A stretch of DNA of 64,000 bases from CAWGOF01 sp963824225 (GCA_963824225.1 CAWGOF010000003.1:186001-250000), one strand, 5' to 3'; numbered from the stretch's first letter, positions 53,218 through 62,476 are shown. The notes: a model not told the origin generated them from the sequence alone. Numbers and translations are program-made.

Positions 53218-53862
53218 GCCGGTCCCACCGCCGCCAGCACGCGTCCGGCCACCTCGGACGGCTCGCCCGTGGCGTCGATCTCCCGGAACACGCCCCGCGA
53301 CCGGTAGCTGTCGACGATCGGCAGCGTCTGGCGCGGCGAAGACCTCGAGCCGCTCGCGCACGACCGGCTCCGCGTCGTCGGCCCGCTGGCCCAACGCCGA
53401 GCCGCAATGGTCGCAGACGCCCGGCGACTTGGGTGGCTGGTGATCGACGTGGTACACGCGGTCGCACCGCGGGCAGACCCGGCGCCCGGCGAGCCGGCGG
53501 ACGATCTCCCCGGGCGCGGCGACGAGGAGGATCACCCGGTCGAGTCCGTGGCCCAGCCGACCGAGGATCCGGTCGAGCATCGCCACCTGCTCGAGCGTCC
53601 GCGGAAACCCGTCGAGGACGAATCCCGGCCGCGCATCGGCCCGACCGAGCCGCTCGACGACCAGCTCCCCCACCAGCTCGTCCGGTACGAGTGCGCCCGA
53701 CTCCATGTGCGACTTGGCCTGGCGCCCGAGGGCCGACGCCGACGCCACGGCCTGGCGTAGGATGTCCCCCGTCGACACGTGGGCCACACCGAGCGTCTGG
53801 CACAGCGCGACGCCCTGCGTTCCCTTGCCCACTCCGGGCATCCCGAGCAGCACGATCCTCAC
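53214..53862 (-). CDS. adk: Adenylate kinase, zinc-lid type, one frame break
   Basis: Interconverts ATP, ADP and AMP. About 215 residues: P-loop LGMPGVGKGTQ near residue 7, STGDILRQAV, FVLDGFPRTLEQV, and a lid with four Cys (CPRC and CDHC) as in Gram-positive and many other zinc-lid enzymes. An extra C near 53336 breaks the frame after RERLEVFA; removing it gives RQTLPIVDSYRSRGVFREID and a normal end. Residue 9 is Met-Pro rather than the usual Pro-Gly of GAPGAGKGT. Confidence 0.94.
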
Positions 53863-53898
53863 ACTCCTCGGCCGAGTCTCCGCCCCATGGGCGGACGC

Positions 53899-55292
53899 TC
53901 AGCCCCGCCGCCCGCGAATCCGCGTGCCCTTCATGAAGCCCTCGTAGTGCCGCATGATCAGCTGGGACTCGATCTGCTGGACGGTATCCATCGCCACGCC
54001 CACGACGATCAACAGCGACGTTCCGCCGAAGAAGAAGTTCACGCTCGAGCCCCTCGGTCAAGAACGCGGGCAGCACCCGGTCCAGCGTCTCGCCGATCCA
54101 TGGCAGCGTCTGCACACGCACCCCGGAGATCAGGAACACCGGGAGCAGGCTGACCAATGCCAGGTACACCGCACCGCCGAAGGTCAGGCGCGTCAGGATG
54201 CGGTCGATGTACTCGGCGGTGCGCTTGCCCGGGCGGATCCCCGGGATGAACCCGCCGTACTTCTTCATGTTGTCGGCCTGATCCATCGGGTTGAAGATGA
54301 TCGACACGTAGAAGAAGCAGAAGAAGATGATCAGCACCGAGTACAGCAGGTTGTACAGCGGCGCGTCGTAGGACATCTGCCGCAGTAGGCCCTGGATCCA
54401 GCCCACGTCCCGCAGCATTCCGATCGTGCCGATCGTCTGCGGGATCGCCAGCATCGACGAGGCGAAGATCACCGGGATCACGCCCGCGGTGTTGACGCGC
54501 AGCGGCAGGTACGTCGACGCGCCGCCGTAGACCCGGCGTCCGACGACGCGGCGCGCGTACTGGATCGGGATCTTGCGCTGCGCGCGCTCGACCAGCACGA
54601 TCGCCGCGACCACGGCGACCATCACGGCGAGGAGCAGCAGCACGACGATCGGGCTCAGCCGGCCCGTCGACAGGTCCTGCCACGTGTTGGCCACGGCTCC
54701 GGGAAGGCCGACGACGATCCCGGCGAAGATGATCAGCGAGATGCCGTTGCCGATGCCGCGCTCCGAGATCTGCTCGCCGAGCCACATGATGAACGCGGTC
54801 CCGGTGGTCAAGGTCAGCACGGTCATGAGCTGGAACCCGAAGCCCGGGTGCAGCACGATCTGGCCCACGCCGCTCGCGTTGTTGCTCTGCAGCCACAGCG
54901 CGATGCCGAAGGACTGCACGAACGACAGCAGGACCGTCCCGTAGCGCGTCCACTGCGTGATCTTCTTGCGCCCGGCCTCGCCCTCCTTGCTCAGCTTCTC
55001 CAGGTACGGCCAGATCACGGTCAGGAGCTGCAGGATGATCGATGCCGTGATGTACGGCATGATGCCCAGGGCGAAGATCGTGAGCCGGCGGAAGTTCCCG
55101 CCGGAGAACAGGTCGACGAAGCCGAGGATCGAACCCTGGTTCTGCTCGAACAGCCGGATCAGCGCGTCGGCGTCGATTCCAGGCGTCGGGATGTGGCCGC
55201 CGATGCGGTACACCGCGAGGAGCCCGAACGTGAACAGCACCCGCTTGCGCAGCTCGGGGATGTTCCAGATGTTCTTGAACGCGCTGGATCAT
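53899..55292 (-). CDS. secY: Protein translocase subunit SecY, two frame breaks
   Basis: Channel of the general secretion pathway, ten membrane spans. About 463 residues. MIQ and FKNIWNIPELRKR are joined across an extra base near 55284. The main frame then runs FTFGLLAVYRIGGHIPTPGI through SILGFVDLFSGGNFRRLTIF, ALGIMPYITASIILQLLTV, GEQISERGIGNGISLIIFAG and FIPGIRPGKRTAEYIDRILT. A second extra base near 54047 separates the last span (NFFFGGTSLLIVVGVAMDTV), which ends in GFMKGTRIRGRRG. ATGA overlap with rplO. Confidence 0.95.
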
Positions 55293-55770
55293 GATCGACG
55301 CTTCTCGGGCTTGCCGACGTGCGGTGCGGGTGCGGGGAGCGTCTCGGCCGTTCCGCCCGCGGCCTGGATCTGCTCGCGCGCCGTCGCGCTGAACGCGTGC
55401 GCGCGCACCGTGAGCGCGACCTTCAGCTCGCCGTCTCCCAGGACCTTGACCCGTCCGCCGCGACCCACGAGGCCGGCCTGCTCGAGACTCTCGGGCGTCA
55501 CGACCGCTCCGGGCTCGAGCCCGTTCAGCCGCCCGATGTTCACCGTCCGGAACGACTCGCGGAAGGCGTTGGTGAAGCCGCGCTTGGGCAGCCGGCGGAC
55601 GAGCGGCATCTGGCCGCCTTCGAAGCCCGGGCGCATGCTGTAGCCGCTGCGCGACGCTGGCCCTTCTCGCCGCGAGCCGCGGTCTTGCCCATGCCCGAGC
55701 CGGGCCCGCGGCCGACGCGCTTGCGCTTGCGCCGCGCCCCGGCGGCGGGCTTCAATCCGTGCAGGTTCAT
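55289..55770 (-). CDS. rplO: 50S ribosomal protein L15, one frame break
   Basis: About 160 residues. MNLHGLKPAAGARRKRKRVG, RGPGSGMGKTAARGEKGQ, then a missing base near 55657, then SGYSMRPGFEGGQMPLVRRL, PKRGFTNAFRESFRTVNIG and the C-terminal VKVLGDGELKVALTVRAHAF. Order rpmD-rplO-secY is standard. Confidence 0.95.
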
Positions 55771-55982
55771 CGCGCGCTCCCCGAGGCGTCCGCAGCCTCG
55801 ACGACCACGAGGTGCGTGACCTTCGCAGCATCCCGCGGATCTGCGGGTTGTTCGGATGGACTCGCGGACTCGCCCGATGCGCCCGAGCCCCAGCGCGCGA
55901 GCGTCGCCTTCTGGTCGCGGTCGAACCCGATCCCGCTGCGCACCTGGCGCATCCGGAGCGCCGGTCGGTCGCTTCCGCTCAT
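55767..55982 (-). CDS. rpmD: 50S ribosomal protein L30, two compensating frame breaks
   Basis: About 71 residues. MRQVRSGIGFDRDQKATL begins the conserved part. The middle reads as nonsense (RWGSGASGESAS) in the open frame but as ALGLGRIGRVRES and NPQIRGMLR in the next frame, and KVTHLVVVEAADAS is back in the first frame. So at least two indels, near 55893 and 55833, cancel each other. The gene looks open but part of its product is scrambled. Confidence 0.85.
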   Translation of the reverse strand: MSGSDRPALRMRQVRSGIGFDRDQKATLARWGSGASGESASPSEQPADPRDAAKVTHLVVVEAADASGSAR

Positions 55983-56491
55983 CGCCCGGCCTCCGGGCGC
56001 ACTTCGTCGACGGTCTTGCCCCGGACGCGCGCCACCGTGCTCGCGTCGCGCAGCGAGCGCAGCCCGACGAACGTCGCGCGCAGCACGTTGTGCGGGTTCT
56101 TCGTTCCCAGCGACTTGGTCAGGATGTCCTGGACCCCCGCCGACTCGAGGACCGCGCGCACCGCTCCGCCGGCGATCACGCCCGTCCCCGGCGGACGCGG
56201 GCTTGAGCAGCACGCTCCCGGCGCCGAACCGTCCGATGATCTCGTGGGGATCGTCGAGCCCGCGAAGCGGAATCGCGGACCAGGTTGCGCTTGGCCTGCT
56301 CGACGCCCTTCGAGATCGCCGACGGCACCTCGCGCGCCTTGCCCACGCCGAAGCCGACCCAGCCCTGACCGTCACCGACCACGACCAGCGCCGCGAACGA
56401 GAAGTTCTTCCCGCCCTTGACGACCTTGGTCACGCGGTTGATGTGGACCACTCGGTCCTTCAACTCACCCGGCTGCTGTCGCGTGTTCCAC
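55979..56491 (-). CDS. rpsE: 30S ribosomal protein S5, three frame breaks
   Basis: About 170 residues. A GTG at 56491 after GGAGG opens MEHATAAG, joined across an extra base near 56466 to ELKDRVVHINRVTKVVKGG and FSFAALVVVGDGQGWVGFG, VGKAREVPSAISKGVEQAKR. The frame changes near 56268 (IPLRGLDDPHEIIGRFGAGS) and near 56190 (VIAGGAVRAVLESAGVQDIL). A short reading would start at TTG 56463 instead; the GTG start needs one fewer odd feature. Confidence 0.92.
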
Positions 56492-56511
56492 CCGTTCCTC
56501 CCGCAACGCGC

Positions 56512-56881
56512 TCAGAACTTCAGTCCGGCCTCGCGCGCGGCGTCGGCGAGAGCCTTGATCCGTCCGTGGTACCCGAACCCGCCCCGATCGAACACGACCG
56601 TCTCGACCCCCTGCCCGACGAGCTTGCGCGCGATCTCGAGACCCACGACCTTGGCGGCCTCGACGTTGCCGCCCGGCGGGCGTGCTGGCCTTGCCTGCGG
56701 CGCCGGCCGTCGACGCGTGGGCCAGCGTCCGGCCGGCCTCGTCGTCGATCGCCTGGACGTAGATGTGCTTGAGGCTGCGGAACACCGCGAGCCGCGGACG
56801 GCCCGCCGTGCCGGCGAGCCGGCGCCGGATGCGCCGCCGGATGCGCTGTCGGGTCGTCCTGCGATCTACCTGGGCTTGCAT
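56512..56881 (-). CDS. rplR: 50S ribosomal protein L18, one frame break
   Basis: About 122 residues; 5S rRNA binding. RRIRRRLAGTAGRPRLAVFR, SLKHIYVQAIDDEAGRTLAH, then an extra G near 56682, then GNVEAAKVVGLEIARKLVGQ, VVFDRGGFGYHGRIKALADA and AREAGLKF at the end. Confidence 0.94.
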
Positions 56882-56894
56882 CGTCGAACCTCCG

Positions 56895-57435
56895 TCACTT
56901 CGCGCCGGTCTTGCCGGCCTTCTTCCGCAGCACCTCGTCGGTGTAGCGGATGCCCTTGTGCTTGTACACGTCGGGGGGCCGGACCGCGCGCACGTTCGCC
57001 GCGACCTGCCCGACCAGCTGGCGATCGCAGCCCGTGATCGTGATCCGCGTGTTCTTCTCCACCTGGACCTGGATCCCCGCGGGGATCGGGAACTCGACCG
57101 GGTGCGAGAAGCCGATGGCCAGCTTGAGCATCTGGCCCGCGACGTCGGCGCGATACCCCACACCCTGAGATCTCGAGCGTCCGGCTGAACGGGGTGGTCA
57201 CACCGGTCACCGCGTTGGCCAGGAGCGCGCGCGACAGCCCGTGCAGCGCGCGCTGGCGCGCGCTGTCGTCCCGCCGCTCGACGACGAGCGCGCCCTCCGC
57301 GGTGCGCGCGCGGATCCCGCGGGGCAGCTCCTGCTCCAGGCGCCCCTTCGGCCCGCGGACCGACACCTTGCTCGCGTCGATCGTGATCTCGACGCCGGGC
57401 GTCAGCGGGATCGGAAGGCGACCGATTCTCGACAT
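56895..57435 (-). CDS. rplF: 50S ribosomal protein L6, one frame break
   Basis: About 180 residues. MSRIGRLPIPLTPGVEITID, KVSVRGPKGRLEQELPRGI, LLANAVTGVTTPFSRTLEIS, then an extra T near 57163, then GVGYRADVAGQMLKLAIGFS, HPVEFPIPAGIQVQVEKNTR and VYKHKGIRYTDEVLRKKAGK. Confidence 0.95.
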
Positions 57436-57446
57436 GGCTTCCCTCG

Positions 57447-57845
57447 CTACCAAACGTTGCACAGCACCTCGCCGCCGAGTCCCATCCGGCGGCAGGTGTG
57501 GCCCGTCATGACGCCTTTCGACGTCGAAACGATCGTGATGCCCAGGCCGTTGAGCACGTGCGGGATCTCGTCCTTGCTCCGGTACACCCGGCGGCCCGGA
57601 CGGCTCACGCGCTCGAGCCCGGTGATCGACTTCGCGCCGTCCTTGCGATACTTGAGGCGGATCGAGATCTGGCCCTGGGGCGGCGCGCTCTCGACGCTGA
57701 AGTCGTCGATGTATCCCTCGTCGCGCAGGATCTGCACGATCGCGAGCTTCATGCGCGACGTGGGCACGTGGACGCTCGCGTGCTTGGCCAGCATCGCGTT
57801 GCGCATCCGCGTGAGCAGGTCGCTGATCGGGTCGGTCATGCTCAT
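57447..57845 (-). CDS. rpsH: 30S ribosomal protein S8
   Basis: 132 residues, intact. MSMTDPISDLLTRMRNAMLA, KLAIVQILRDEGYIDDF, SRPGRRVYRSKDEIPHVLNG and the conserved end GVMTGHTCRRMGLGGEVLCN. Binds the 16S central domain and regulates spc operons in other bacteria. Confidence 0.98.
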   Translation of the reverse strand: MSMTDPISDLLTRMRNAMLAKHASVHVPTSRMKLAIVQILRDEGYIDDFSVESAPPQGQISIRLKYRKDGAKSITGLERVSRPGRRVYRSKDEIPHVLNGLGITIVSTSKGVMTGHTCRRMGLGGEVLCNVW

Positions 57846-57865
57846 CTCTCAGCCCTCCGCGCCGC

Positions 57866-58051
57866 TCACCAGCTGGCCTTGACGACGCCCGGGACCTGGC
57901 CCTCGAGCGCCAGGTTCCGGAAGCAGATCCGGCACAGCCGGAACTTCCGCAGCACGCCGCGCGGCCTGCCGCAACGATCGCAGCGCCGCACCCGCCGCAC
58001 CGCGAACTTCGGCTTGATTCTCGCCTTGGCCATCCACGCCAACGTTGCCAC
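57866..58051 (-). CDS. rpsN: 30S ribosomal protein S14, zinc (type Z)
   Basis: 61 residues, the exact length of zinc-type S14. Starts at GTG with GGAGG upstream. Cys pairs CDRC and CRIC form the zinc site in RRCDRCGRPRGVLRKFRLCR, ICFRNLALEGQVPGVVKASW. Intact. The zinc type is common outside Gamma- and Betaproteobacteria. Confidence 0.97.
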   Translation of the reverse strand: MATLAWMAKARIKPKFAVRRVRRCDRCGRPRGVLRKFRLCRICFRNLALEGQVPGVVKASW

Positions 58052-58063
58052 ACAGACCTCCGG

Positions 58064-58609
58064 TCAGCGGCTGAACGGCATGCCGAGACCCCGCAGTAGG
58101 GCCTTCGCCTCGGCATCCGTCCGGGCCGTCGTCACGAAGCAGACGTTCATACCCTTGACCTTCTGCACCTTGTCGTAGTTGATCTCCGGGAACACGAGCT
58201 GGTCGCGCAGACCGAGCGTGTAGTTCCCGCGGCCGTCGAACCCCTTGGCCGAGACGCCGCGGAAGTCGCGGACCCGCGGCAGCGCCAAGCTCGTGAGCCG
58301 GTCGAGGAACTCCCACATCCGGCGCCCACGCAGCGTCACCCGGCACCCGATCGCCACACCCGCGCGCAGCTTGAAGTTCGAGATCGACTTGCGGGCCCGC
58401 GTCAGCGCCGGCCGCTGTCCGGCGATCGTCCCCAGCTCCTCGACCGCCTGGTCCAGGATCTTGGCGTCCGAGATCGCGTCGCCCACACCCATGTTGATCA
58501 CGATCTTGGTCAGCCGCGGCGTCGCCATCGTCGACGTGTAGCCGAACTCGCGGACCAGGGCCCCCGCGACGTCGTCTTTGTAGCGCTGAGCCAACCTCGG
58601 CGTGTTCAT
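58064..58609 (-). CDS. rplE: 50S ribosomal protein L5
   Basis: 181 residues, intact. MNTPRLAQRYKDDVAGALVR, PRLTKIVINMGVGDAISDAK, IAGQRPALTRARKSISNFKL, VTLRGRRMWEFLDRLTSLAL, PRVRDFRGVSAKGFDGRGNY and FPEINYDKVQKVKGMNVCFV. Binds 5S rRNA and P-site tRNA. ATG preceded by GGGAGGGAGC. Confidence 0.98.
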   Translation of the reverse strand: MNTPRLAQRYKDDVAGALVREFGYTSTMATPRLTKIVINMGVGDAISDAKILDQAVEELGTIAGQRPALTRARKSISNFKLRAGVAIGCRVTLRGRRMWEFLDRLTSLALPRVRDFRGVSAKGFDGRGNYTLGLRDQLVFPEINYDKVQKVKGMNVCFVTTARTDAEAKALLRGLGMPFSR

Positions 58610-58624
58610 GCTCCCTCCCACGGC

Positions 58625-58957
58625 CTACTTGTCGATCTGCGCGCCGCTGCGCTTGGCCACGCGGACGCGCCGACCGTCGGCCAGGGTCTTCGTCCCGACG
58701 CGCGTCGGGCGCTTCGAATCCGGATCGACGAGCTGCACGTTCGACACGTGGATCGGGGCCTCGCGCTCTACGATCCCGCCCTTGACGTTCCGTTGCGGGT
58801 TCGGACGCGTGTGGCGCTTGATCGTCTGGACGCCCTCGACCAGCACGCGGTCCGCGCCGCGCAGCACCTGCAGGACGCGCCGCGGCCTCGTCGTGTCGCG
58901 GTACTTCCCCGCGATCACCACGACCATGTCTTCCTTCTTGATCCGGATCTTGCCCAT
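58625..58957 (-). CDS. rplX: 50S ribosomal protein L24
   Basis: 110 residues, intact. KOW-type start MGKIRIKKEDMVVVIAGKYR, VEGVQTIKRHTRPNPQRNV, KGGIVEREAPIHVSNVQLVD and GRRVRVAKRSGAQIDK. The ATG overlaps the rplN stop (TGATG); a GTG one codon earlier is possible. Confidence 0.97.
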   Translation of the reverse strand: MGKIRIKKEDMVVVIAGKYRDTTRPRRVLQVLRGADRVLVEGVQTIKRHTRPNPQRNVKGGIVEREAPIHVSNVQLVDPDSKRPTRVGTKTLADGRRVRVAKRSGAQIDK

Positions 58958-59325
58958 CACAGGACCTCGGGGGCCAACGACACGATCTTCATGAACTTCT
59001 TGTCCCGCAGCTCGCGGGCCACGGGACCGAACACGCGCGTGCCGATCGGCTCGCGCGCGTCGTTGATCAGCACCGCGGCGTTCTGGTCGAAGCGGATGTA
59101 CGACCCGTCGCGCCGGCGATGCGCGTTGACGGTGCGCACGACCACGGCCTTGACCACCTGGCCCTTCTTGACGTTGCCATCGCTCGCCGCTTCCTTGACC
59201 GACGCGGTGATCACGTCGCCGATGCGCGCGTACCGGCCCTTCGACCCACCCAGGATGTGGATGCAGGCGATCTTCTTCGCCCCCGAGTTGTCGGCCACCT
59301 CGAGGATCGAACGCATCTGGATCAT
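58957..59325 (-). CDS. rplN: 50S ribosomal protein L14
   Basis: 122 residues, intact. MIQMRSILEVADNSGAKKIA, IHILGGSKGRYARIGDVITA, VVVRTVNAHRRRDGSYIRFD, NAAVLINDAREPIGTRVFGP and ELRDKKFMKIVSLAPEVL. Confidence 0.98.
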   Translation of the reverse strand: MIQMRSILEVADNSGAKKIACIHILGGSKGRYARIGDVITASVKEAASDGNVKKGQVVKAVVVRTVNAHRRRDGSYIRFDQNAAVLINDAREPIGTRVFGPVARELRDKKFMKIVSLAPEVL

Positions 59326-59338
59326 CGCTCGTGCCTCC

Positions 59339-59653
59339 TCACGCCCCGGGCTCGACGAGCATCGTCGGGGCGTCGGCCGCACTGGCCTTGCGCACGATGC
59401 GCCGAACGCGCCAGCGCTTGCGCGCCGACAGCGGACGGCACTCGACGATCTCGACCCGGTCGCCGATCCGACACTCGTCGCGCTCGTCGTGCGCCAGGAA
59501 CTGCGACGTACGTTTGACGAACCGCTTGTACTGCTTGTGCGCCACCGTGCGGTCGACGCGGACGACCACGGACTTGGTCATCTTGTTCGACGTGACGGTA
59601 CCGAGTTTCGCCGCCCGGCGCCGCTCCGGCCGTGCCGCGGTGTCCCCGCTCAT
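59339..59653 (-). CDS. rpsQ: 30S ribosomal protein S17
   Basis: 104 residues, intact; OB fold. GTVTSNKMTKSVVVRVDRTV, HKQYKRFVKRTSQFLAHDE, CRIGDRVEIVECRPLSARKR and WRVRRIV. A 17-residue N-terminal and a ~15-residue C-terminal extension flank the core. ATGA overlap with rpmC. Confidence 0.97.
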   Translation of the reverse strand: MSGDTAARPERRRAAKLGTVTSNKMTKSVVVRVDRTVAHKQYKRFVKRTSQFLAHDERDECRIGDRVEIVECRPLSARKRWRVRRIVRKASAADAPTMLVEPGA

Positions 59654-59877
59654 CGTGTCGCTCCCGTCCGACCGCGCGACCCGGCCATGTCCCGCTCCCG
59701 CCGTATCGTCAACACCCGCGCGAGGTCACGCCGCGCGAGTCGGACCTTCTGCGGCGCCTGCAGCTGGCCCGTGGAGATCTGGAGCCGCAGCTTCCAGATC
59801 TCCTCGCGGAGCTGCTGCTCCTCGCGGACCAGATCCTCGGCGCTCATGTTGCGCAACTTGTCGAGCTCGACCGCCAT
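59650..59877 (-). CDS. rpmC: 50S ribosomal protein L29
   Basis: 75 residues, intact. MAVELDKLRNMSAEDLVREE, LREEIWKLRLQISTGQLQAP and VRLARRDLARVLTIRRERDM. A C-terminal Gly/Arg-rich tail is slightly longer than usual. Binding site of trigger factor and SRP in other bacteria. Confidence 0.96.
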   Translation of the reverse strand: MAVELDKLRNMSAEDLVREEQQLREEIWKLRLQISTGQLQAPQKVRLARRDLARVLTIRRERDMAGSRGRTGATR

Positions 59878-59897
59878 CGCACGCTCCCTCTCTCGCC

Positions 59898-60308
59898 TCA
59901 GACCTGCCGCTCGACGAACCGCGTCTTGAGCGGAAGCTTGTGCGAGGCCAGGCGCATGGCCTCCTTGGCCACGTCCGTCGTCACGCCTTCCATCTCGAAC
60001 AGCACGCGTCCGGCCTTGACCACCGCGACCCACGCCTCGGGGTCGCCCTTGCCCTTGCCCATGCGGACCTCGGTCGGCTTCTTCGTGATCGGCTTGTCCG
60101 GGAAGATCCGGACCCAGATCTTGCCGCCGCGCTTGATGAACCGCGTCATCGCCACGCGGCTGGCCTCGATCTGCCGGGCCGTGATCCAGCCGTTCTCCAG
60201 CACCTTGAGGCCGTAGTCGCCGAACGCCACGAACGACCCGCGCTGGGCCTGGCCCTTGCGCCGCCCGCGCTGCTGCTTGCGGAACTTGACCTTGCTCGGC
60301 ATCAGCAT
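59898..60308 (-). CDS. rplP: 50S ribosomal protein L16
   Basis: 136 residues, intact. MLMPSKVKFRKQQRGRRKGQ, AQRGSFVAFGDYGLKVLENG, WITARQIEASRVAMTRFIKR, IWVRIFPDKPITKKPTEVRM and GKGKGDPEAWVAVVKAGRVL. The MLMP start overlaps the rpsC stop by seven bases. Confidence 0.98.
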   Translation of the reverse strand: MLMPSKVKFRKQQRGRRKGQAQRGSFVAFGDYGLKVLENGWITARQIEASRVAMTRFIKRGGKIWVRIFPDKPITKKPTEVRMGKGKGDPEAWVAVVKAGRVLFEMEGVTTDVAKEAMRLASHKLPLKTRFVERQV

Positions 60309-60976
60309 GACGTGCCCTCGGCTACCGACCCGCGCCCTCGAGCCACGCGAATCGCGCGCTCCTCGCCGCGGTACATCCAGACCTTGATCCCGATCACGCC
60401 GTACGTCGTGCGGGCCTCGGCGAACCCGTAGTCCAGATCGGCGCGCAGCGTGTGCAGCGGCAGCTGCCCCTCGAGATACCACTCCGAGCGCGCGATCTCC
60501 GAGCCGCCCAGGCGCCCGCCGACGCGGACCTTGATCCCTCGCGCGCCGAAGCGCTGCGCCGACTCGACCGCCTTGCGCATCGCCCGCCGGAACGCCACGC
60601 GCTTCACGAGCTGCATCCCGATCGCCTCGGCGACGAGCTGCGCGTCGACCTCGGGCTTGTCGATCTCCAGGATGTTGATGAACACGTCGCGGCCGGTGCG
60701 CTTGCGGATCTCGTCCTTCAGCCGATCGACCTCGACGCCCTTGCGACCGATGATGATCCCCGGACGCGAGGTCAGGATGTTGACCTTCAGCTTGTTCGCC
60801 GCGCGCTCGATCTCGATGCCCGACACGCCCGCGTGCCCCAGACGACGCTTGAGGTCCTCGCGCAGCCGCAGGTCCTCGTGCAGCAGGTCTGCGTACTTCT
60901 TCTCCGCGTACCAGCGCGAGCGCCAGGTCTTGTTGACCCCGATGCGAAAGCCGTACGGATGTACCTTCTGGCCCAC
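60302..60976 (-). CDS. rpsC: 30S ribosomal protein S3
   Basis: 224 residues, intact. MGQKVHPYGFRIGVNKTWRS, KH-domain motif RPGIIIGRKGVEVDRLKDEI, INILEIDKPEVDAQLVAEAI, RRAMRKAVESAQRFGARGIK and LEGQLPLHTLRADLDYGFAE. Part of the mRNA entry helicase centre. Confidence 0.98.
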   Translation of the reverse strand: MGQKVHPYGFRIGVNKTWRSRWYAEKKYADLLHEDLRLREDLKRRLGHAGVSGIEIERAANKLKVNILTSRPGIIIGRKGVEVDRLKDEIRKRTGRDVFINILEIDKPEVDAQLVAEAIGMQLVKRVAFRRAMRKAVESAQRFGARGIKVRVGGRLGGSEIARSEWYLEGQLPLHTLRADLDYGFAEARTTYGVIGIKVWMYRGEERAIRVARGRGSVAEGTSC

Positions 60977-60986
60977 GTATCCTCCG

Positions 60987-61343
60987 TCAGGCCCGGCCGC
61001 GCCGGGGCGTCACGTCGAGATCGATCGTCACGTGGCAGGCGCGCTTGAGCACGCCGAACACGCGGCCCATGCTCGCCGCGCGGCCGCGCTTGAGCGGCGG
61101 AGCGTCGTCGACGAGGGCCCGCGCGATCAGCAGCCGGTCGACGTCGACGGCCGGGTCCTTGTGCTGCGCGTTGGCCACCGCGGACTTCACGAGCTTCTCC
61201 AGATCCTTGGCCACGTGCTTGGGCGAGTAGTGCAGGATCGTCAGCGCGTCGCCGACGTTCCGGCCCCGCACCTGATCGATCACCAGGCGCGTCTTCTGCG
61301 CCGAGACTCCCAGGTATTTCAACCGTGCGCTGGCCAGCATCAT
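60987..61343 (-). CDS. rplV: 50S ribosomal protein L22
   Basis: 118 residues, intact. MMLASARLKYLGVSAQKTRL, VIDQVRGRNVGDALTILHYS, KDLEKLVKSAVANAQHK and RAASMGRVFGVLKRACHVTI (the exit-tunnel loop lies just before). Two adjacent ATG codons; GGAG precedes them. Ends in the Arg-rich VTPRRGRA. Confidence 0.96.
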   Translation of the reverse strand: MMLASARLKYLGVSAQKTRLVIDQVRGRNVGDALTILHYSPKHVAKDLEKLVKSAVANAQHKDPAVDVDRLLIARALVDDAPPLKRGRAASMGRVFGVLKRACHVTIDLDVTPRRGRA

Positions 61344-61351
61344 CGTCTCCG

Positions 61352-61645
61352 TCACTTCGGCGCCGGCGCCGCCGACGGCGCGGACGACTTGACCGCATGA
61401 CCGCGGAACTGGCGGGTCGGGGCGAACTCCCCGAGCTTGTGTCCGACCATGTTCTCGGTCACGTAGACCGGAATGAACTTCTTGCCGTTGTGCACCGCGA
61501 TCGTGTGTCCGACCAAGTCGGGTGTGATCGTCGACCGGCGCGACCAGGTCTTGACGACCTTGCTGATCGTTGCGCCGGTTCAGGTCGTCGATCTTCTTCC
61601 GTAGGTGCACGTCGATGAATGGGCCCTTGGCGATCGAACGGCCAT
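61352..61645 (-). CDS. rpsS: 30S ribosomal protein S19, two frame breaks
   Basis: About 97 residues. ATG-G then RSIAKGPFIDVHLRKKIDDL requires one base to be restored near 61640. An extra G near 61573 separates LNRRN from ISKVVKTWSRRSTITPDLVG, which continues HTIAVHNGKKFIPVYVTENM, VGHKLGEFAPTRQFRGHAVK. A Pro/Ala/Ser C-tail follows. Confidence 0.94.
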
Positions 61646-61653
61646 CGGTTCCC

Positions 61654-62476
61654 CTACTTGCGCCGGCGGACGACGTAGGCGTCCGTCCGCGGGTTGTTGC
61701 GCGTCTTCTTGCCCTTCGTCGGGAAGCCCCACGGGGTGACCGGATGCCGTCCGCCCTTCGTGCGTCCCTCGCCGCCGCCGTGCGGGTGGTCGACCGGGTT
61801 CATCGCCGACCCGCGGACGGTCGGCCGCTTGCCGAGCCAGCGCGTCCGGCCGGCCTTGCCGATCGTCTGATTCTCGTGATCCAGGTTCGCCACCTGCCCC
61901 ACGCTGGCGTAGCACTCGCCGAGCACCTTGCGCATCTCGCCCGACGGCAGGCGCAGCAGGGCGTAGCGGTCCTCCTTGGCCACGAGCTGCGCGCCGGTCC
62001 CGGCCGAGCGGGCCATCTGGCCCCCCTTGCCCGGACGCAGCTCGACGTTGTGCACGACGGTGCCCAGCGGCATCGCGCGCAGGGGCAGCGCGTTGCCGGG
62101 CTGGATGTCGGCGTCGGGCGACGCGAGCACGGTGCGCCCCGCCGCGAGTCCCGCCGGCGCGAGGATGTACCGCCGCTCGCCGTCGGCGTAGCACACGAGC
62201 GCGATGTCCGCCGTGCGGTTCGGGTCGTACTCGACTCGCTCGACCTTGCCCGGGATGCCGATCTTGTCGCGCCGGAAGTCGATGATCCGATAGCGTTGCT
62301 TGTGCCCGCCGCCCCGGTGCCGGACCGCGATCTGCCCGCGGTTGTCCCGCCCGCCGTGCCGCGCCCCGCCGCGGACGAGCGGCTTGTGCGGCGCGTTGGT
62401 CGTTCCGCCCTCGCGCACGACGGTCGTGCGGAAACGCCGTCCGGGGCTCGTGGGCTTGTAGCTTCTTGAGCGCCAT
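61654..62476 (-). CDS. rplB: 50S ribosomal protein L2, one frame break
   Basis: About 274 residues. MALK then SYKPTSPGRRFRTTVVREGG after removing an extra A near 62463. The rest is intact: GRDNRGQIAVRHRGGGHKQR, RIIDFRRDKIGIPGKVERVE, YDPNRTADIALVCYADGERR, GNALPLRAMPLGTVVHNVEL and the peptidyl-transferase-centre part SAMNPVDHPHGGGEGRTKGG, with His in the loop. Confidence 0.96.
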
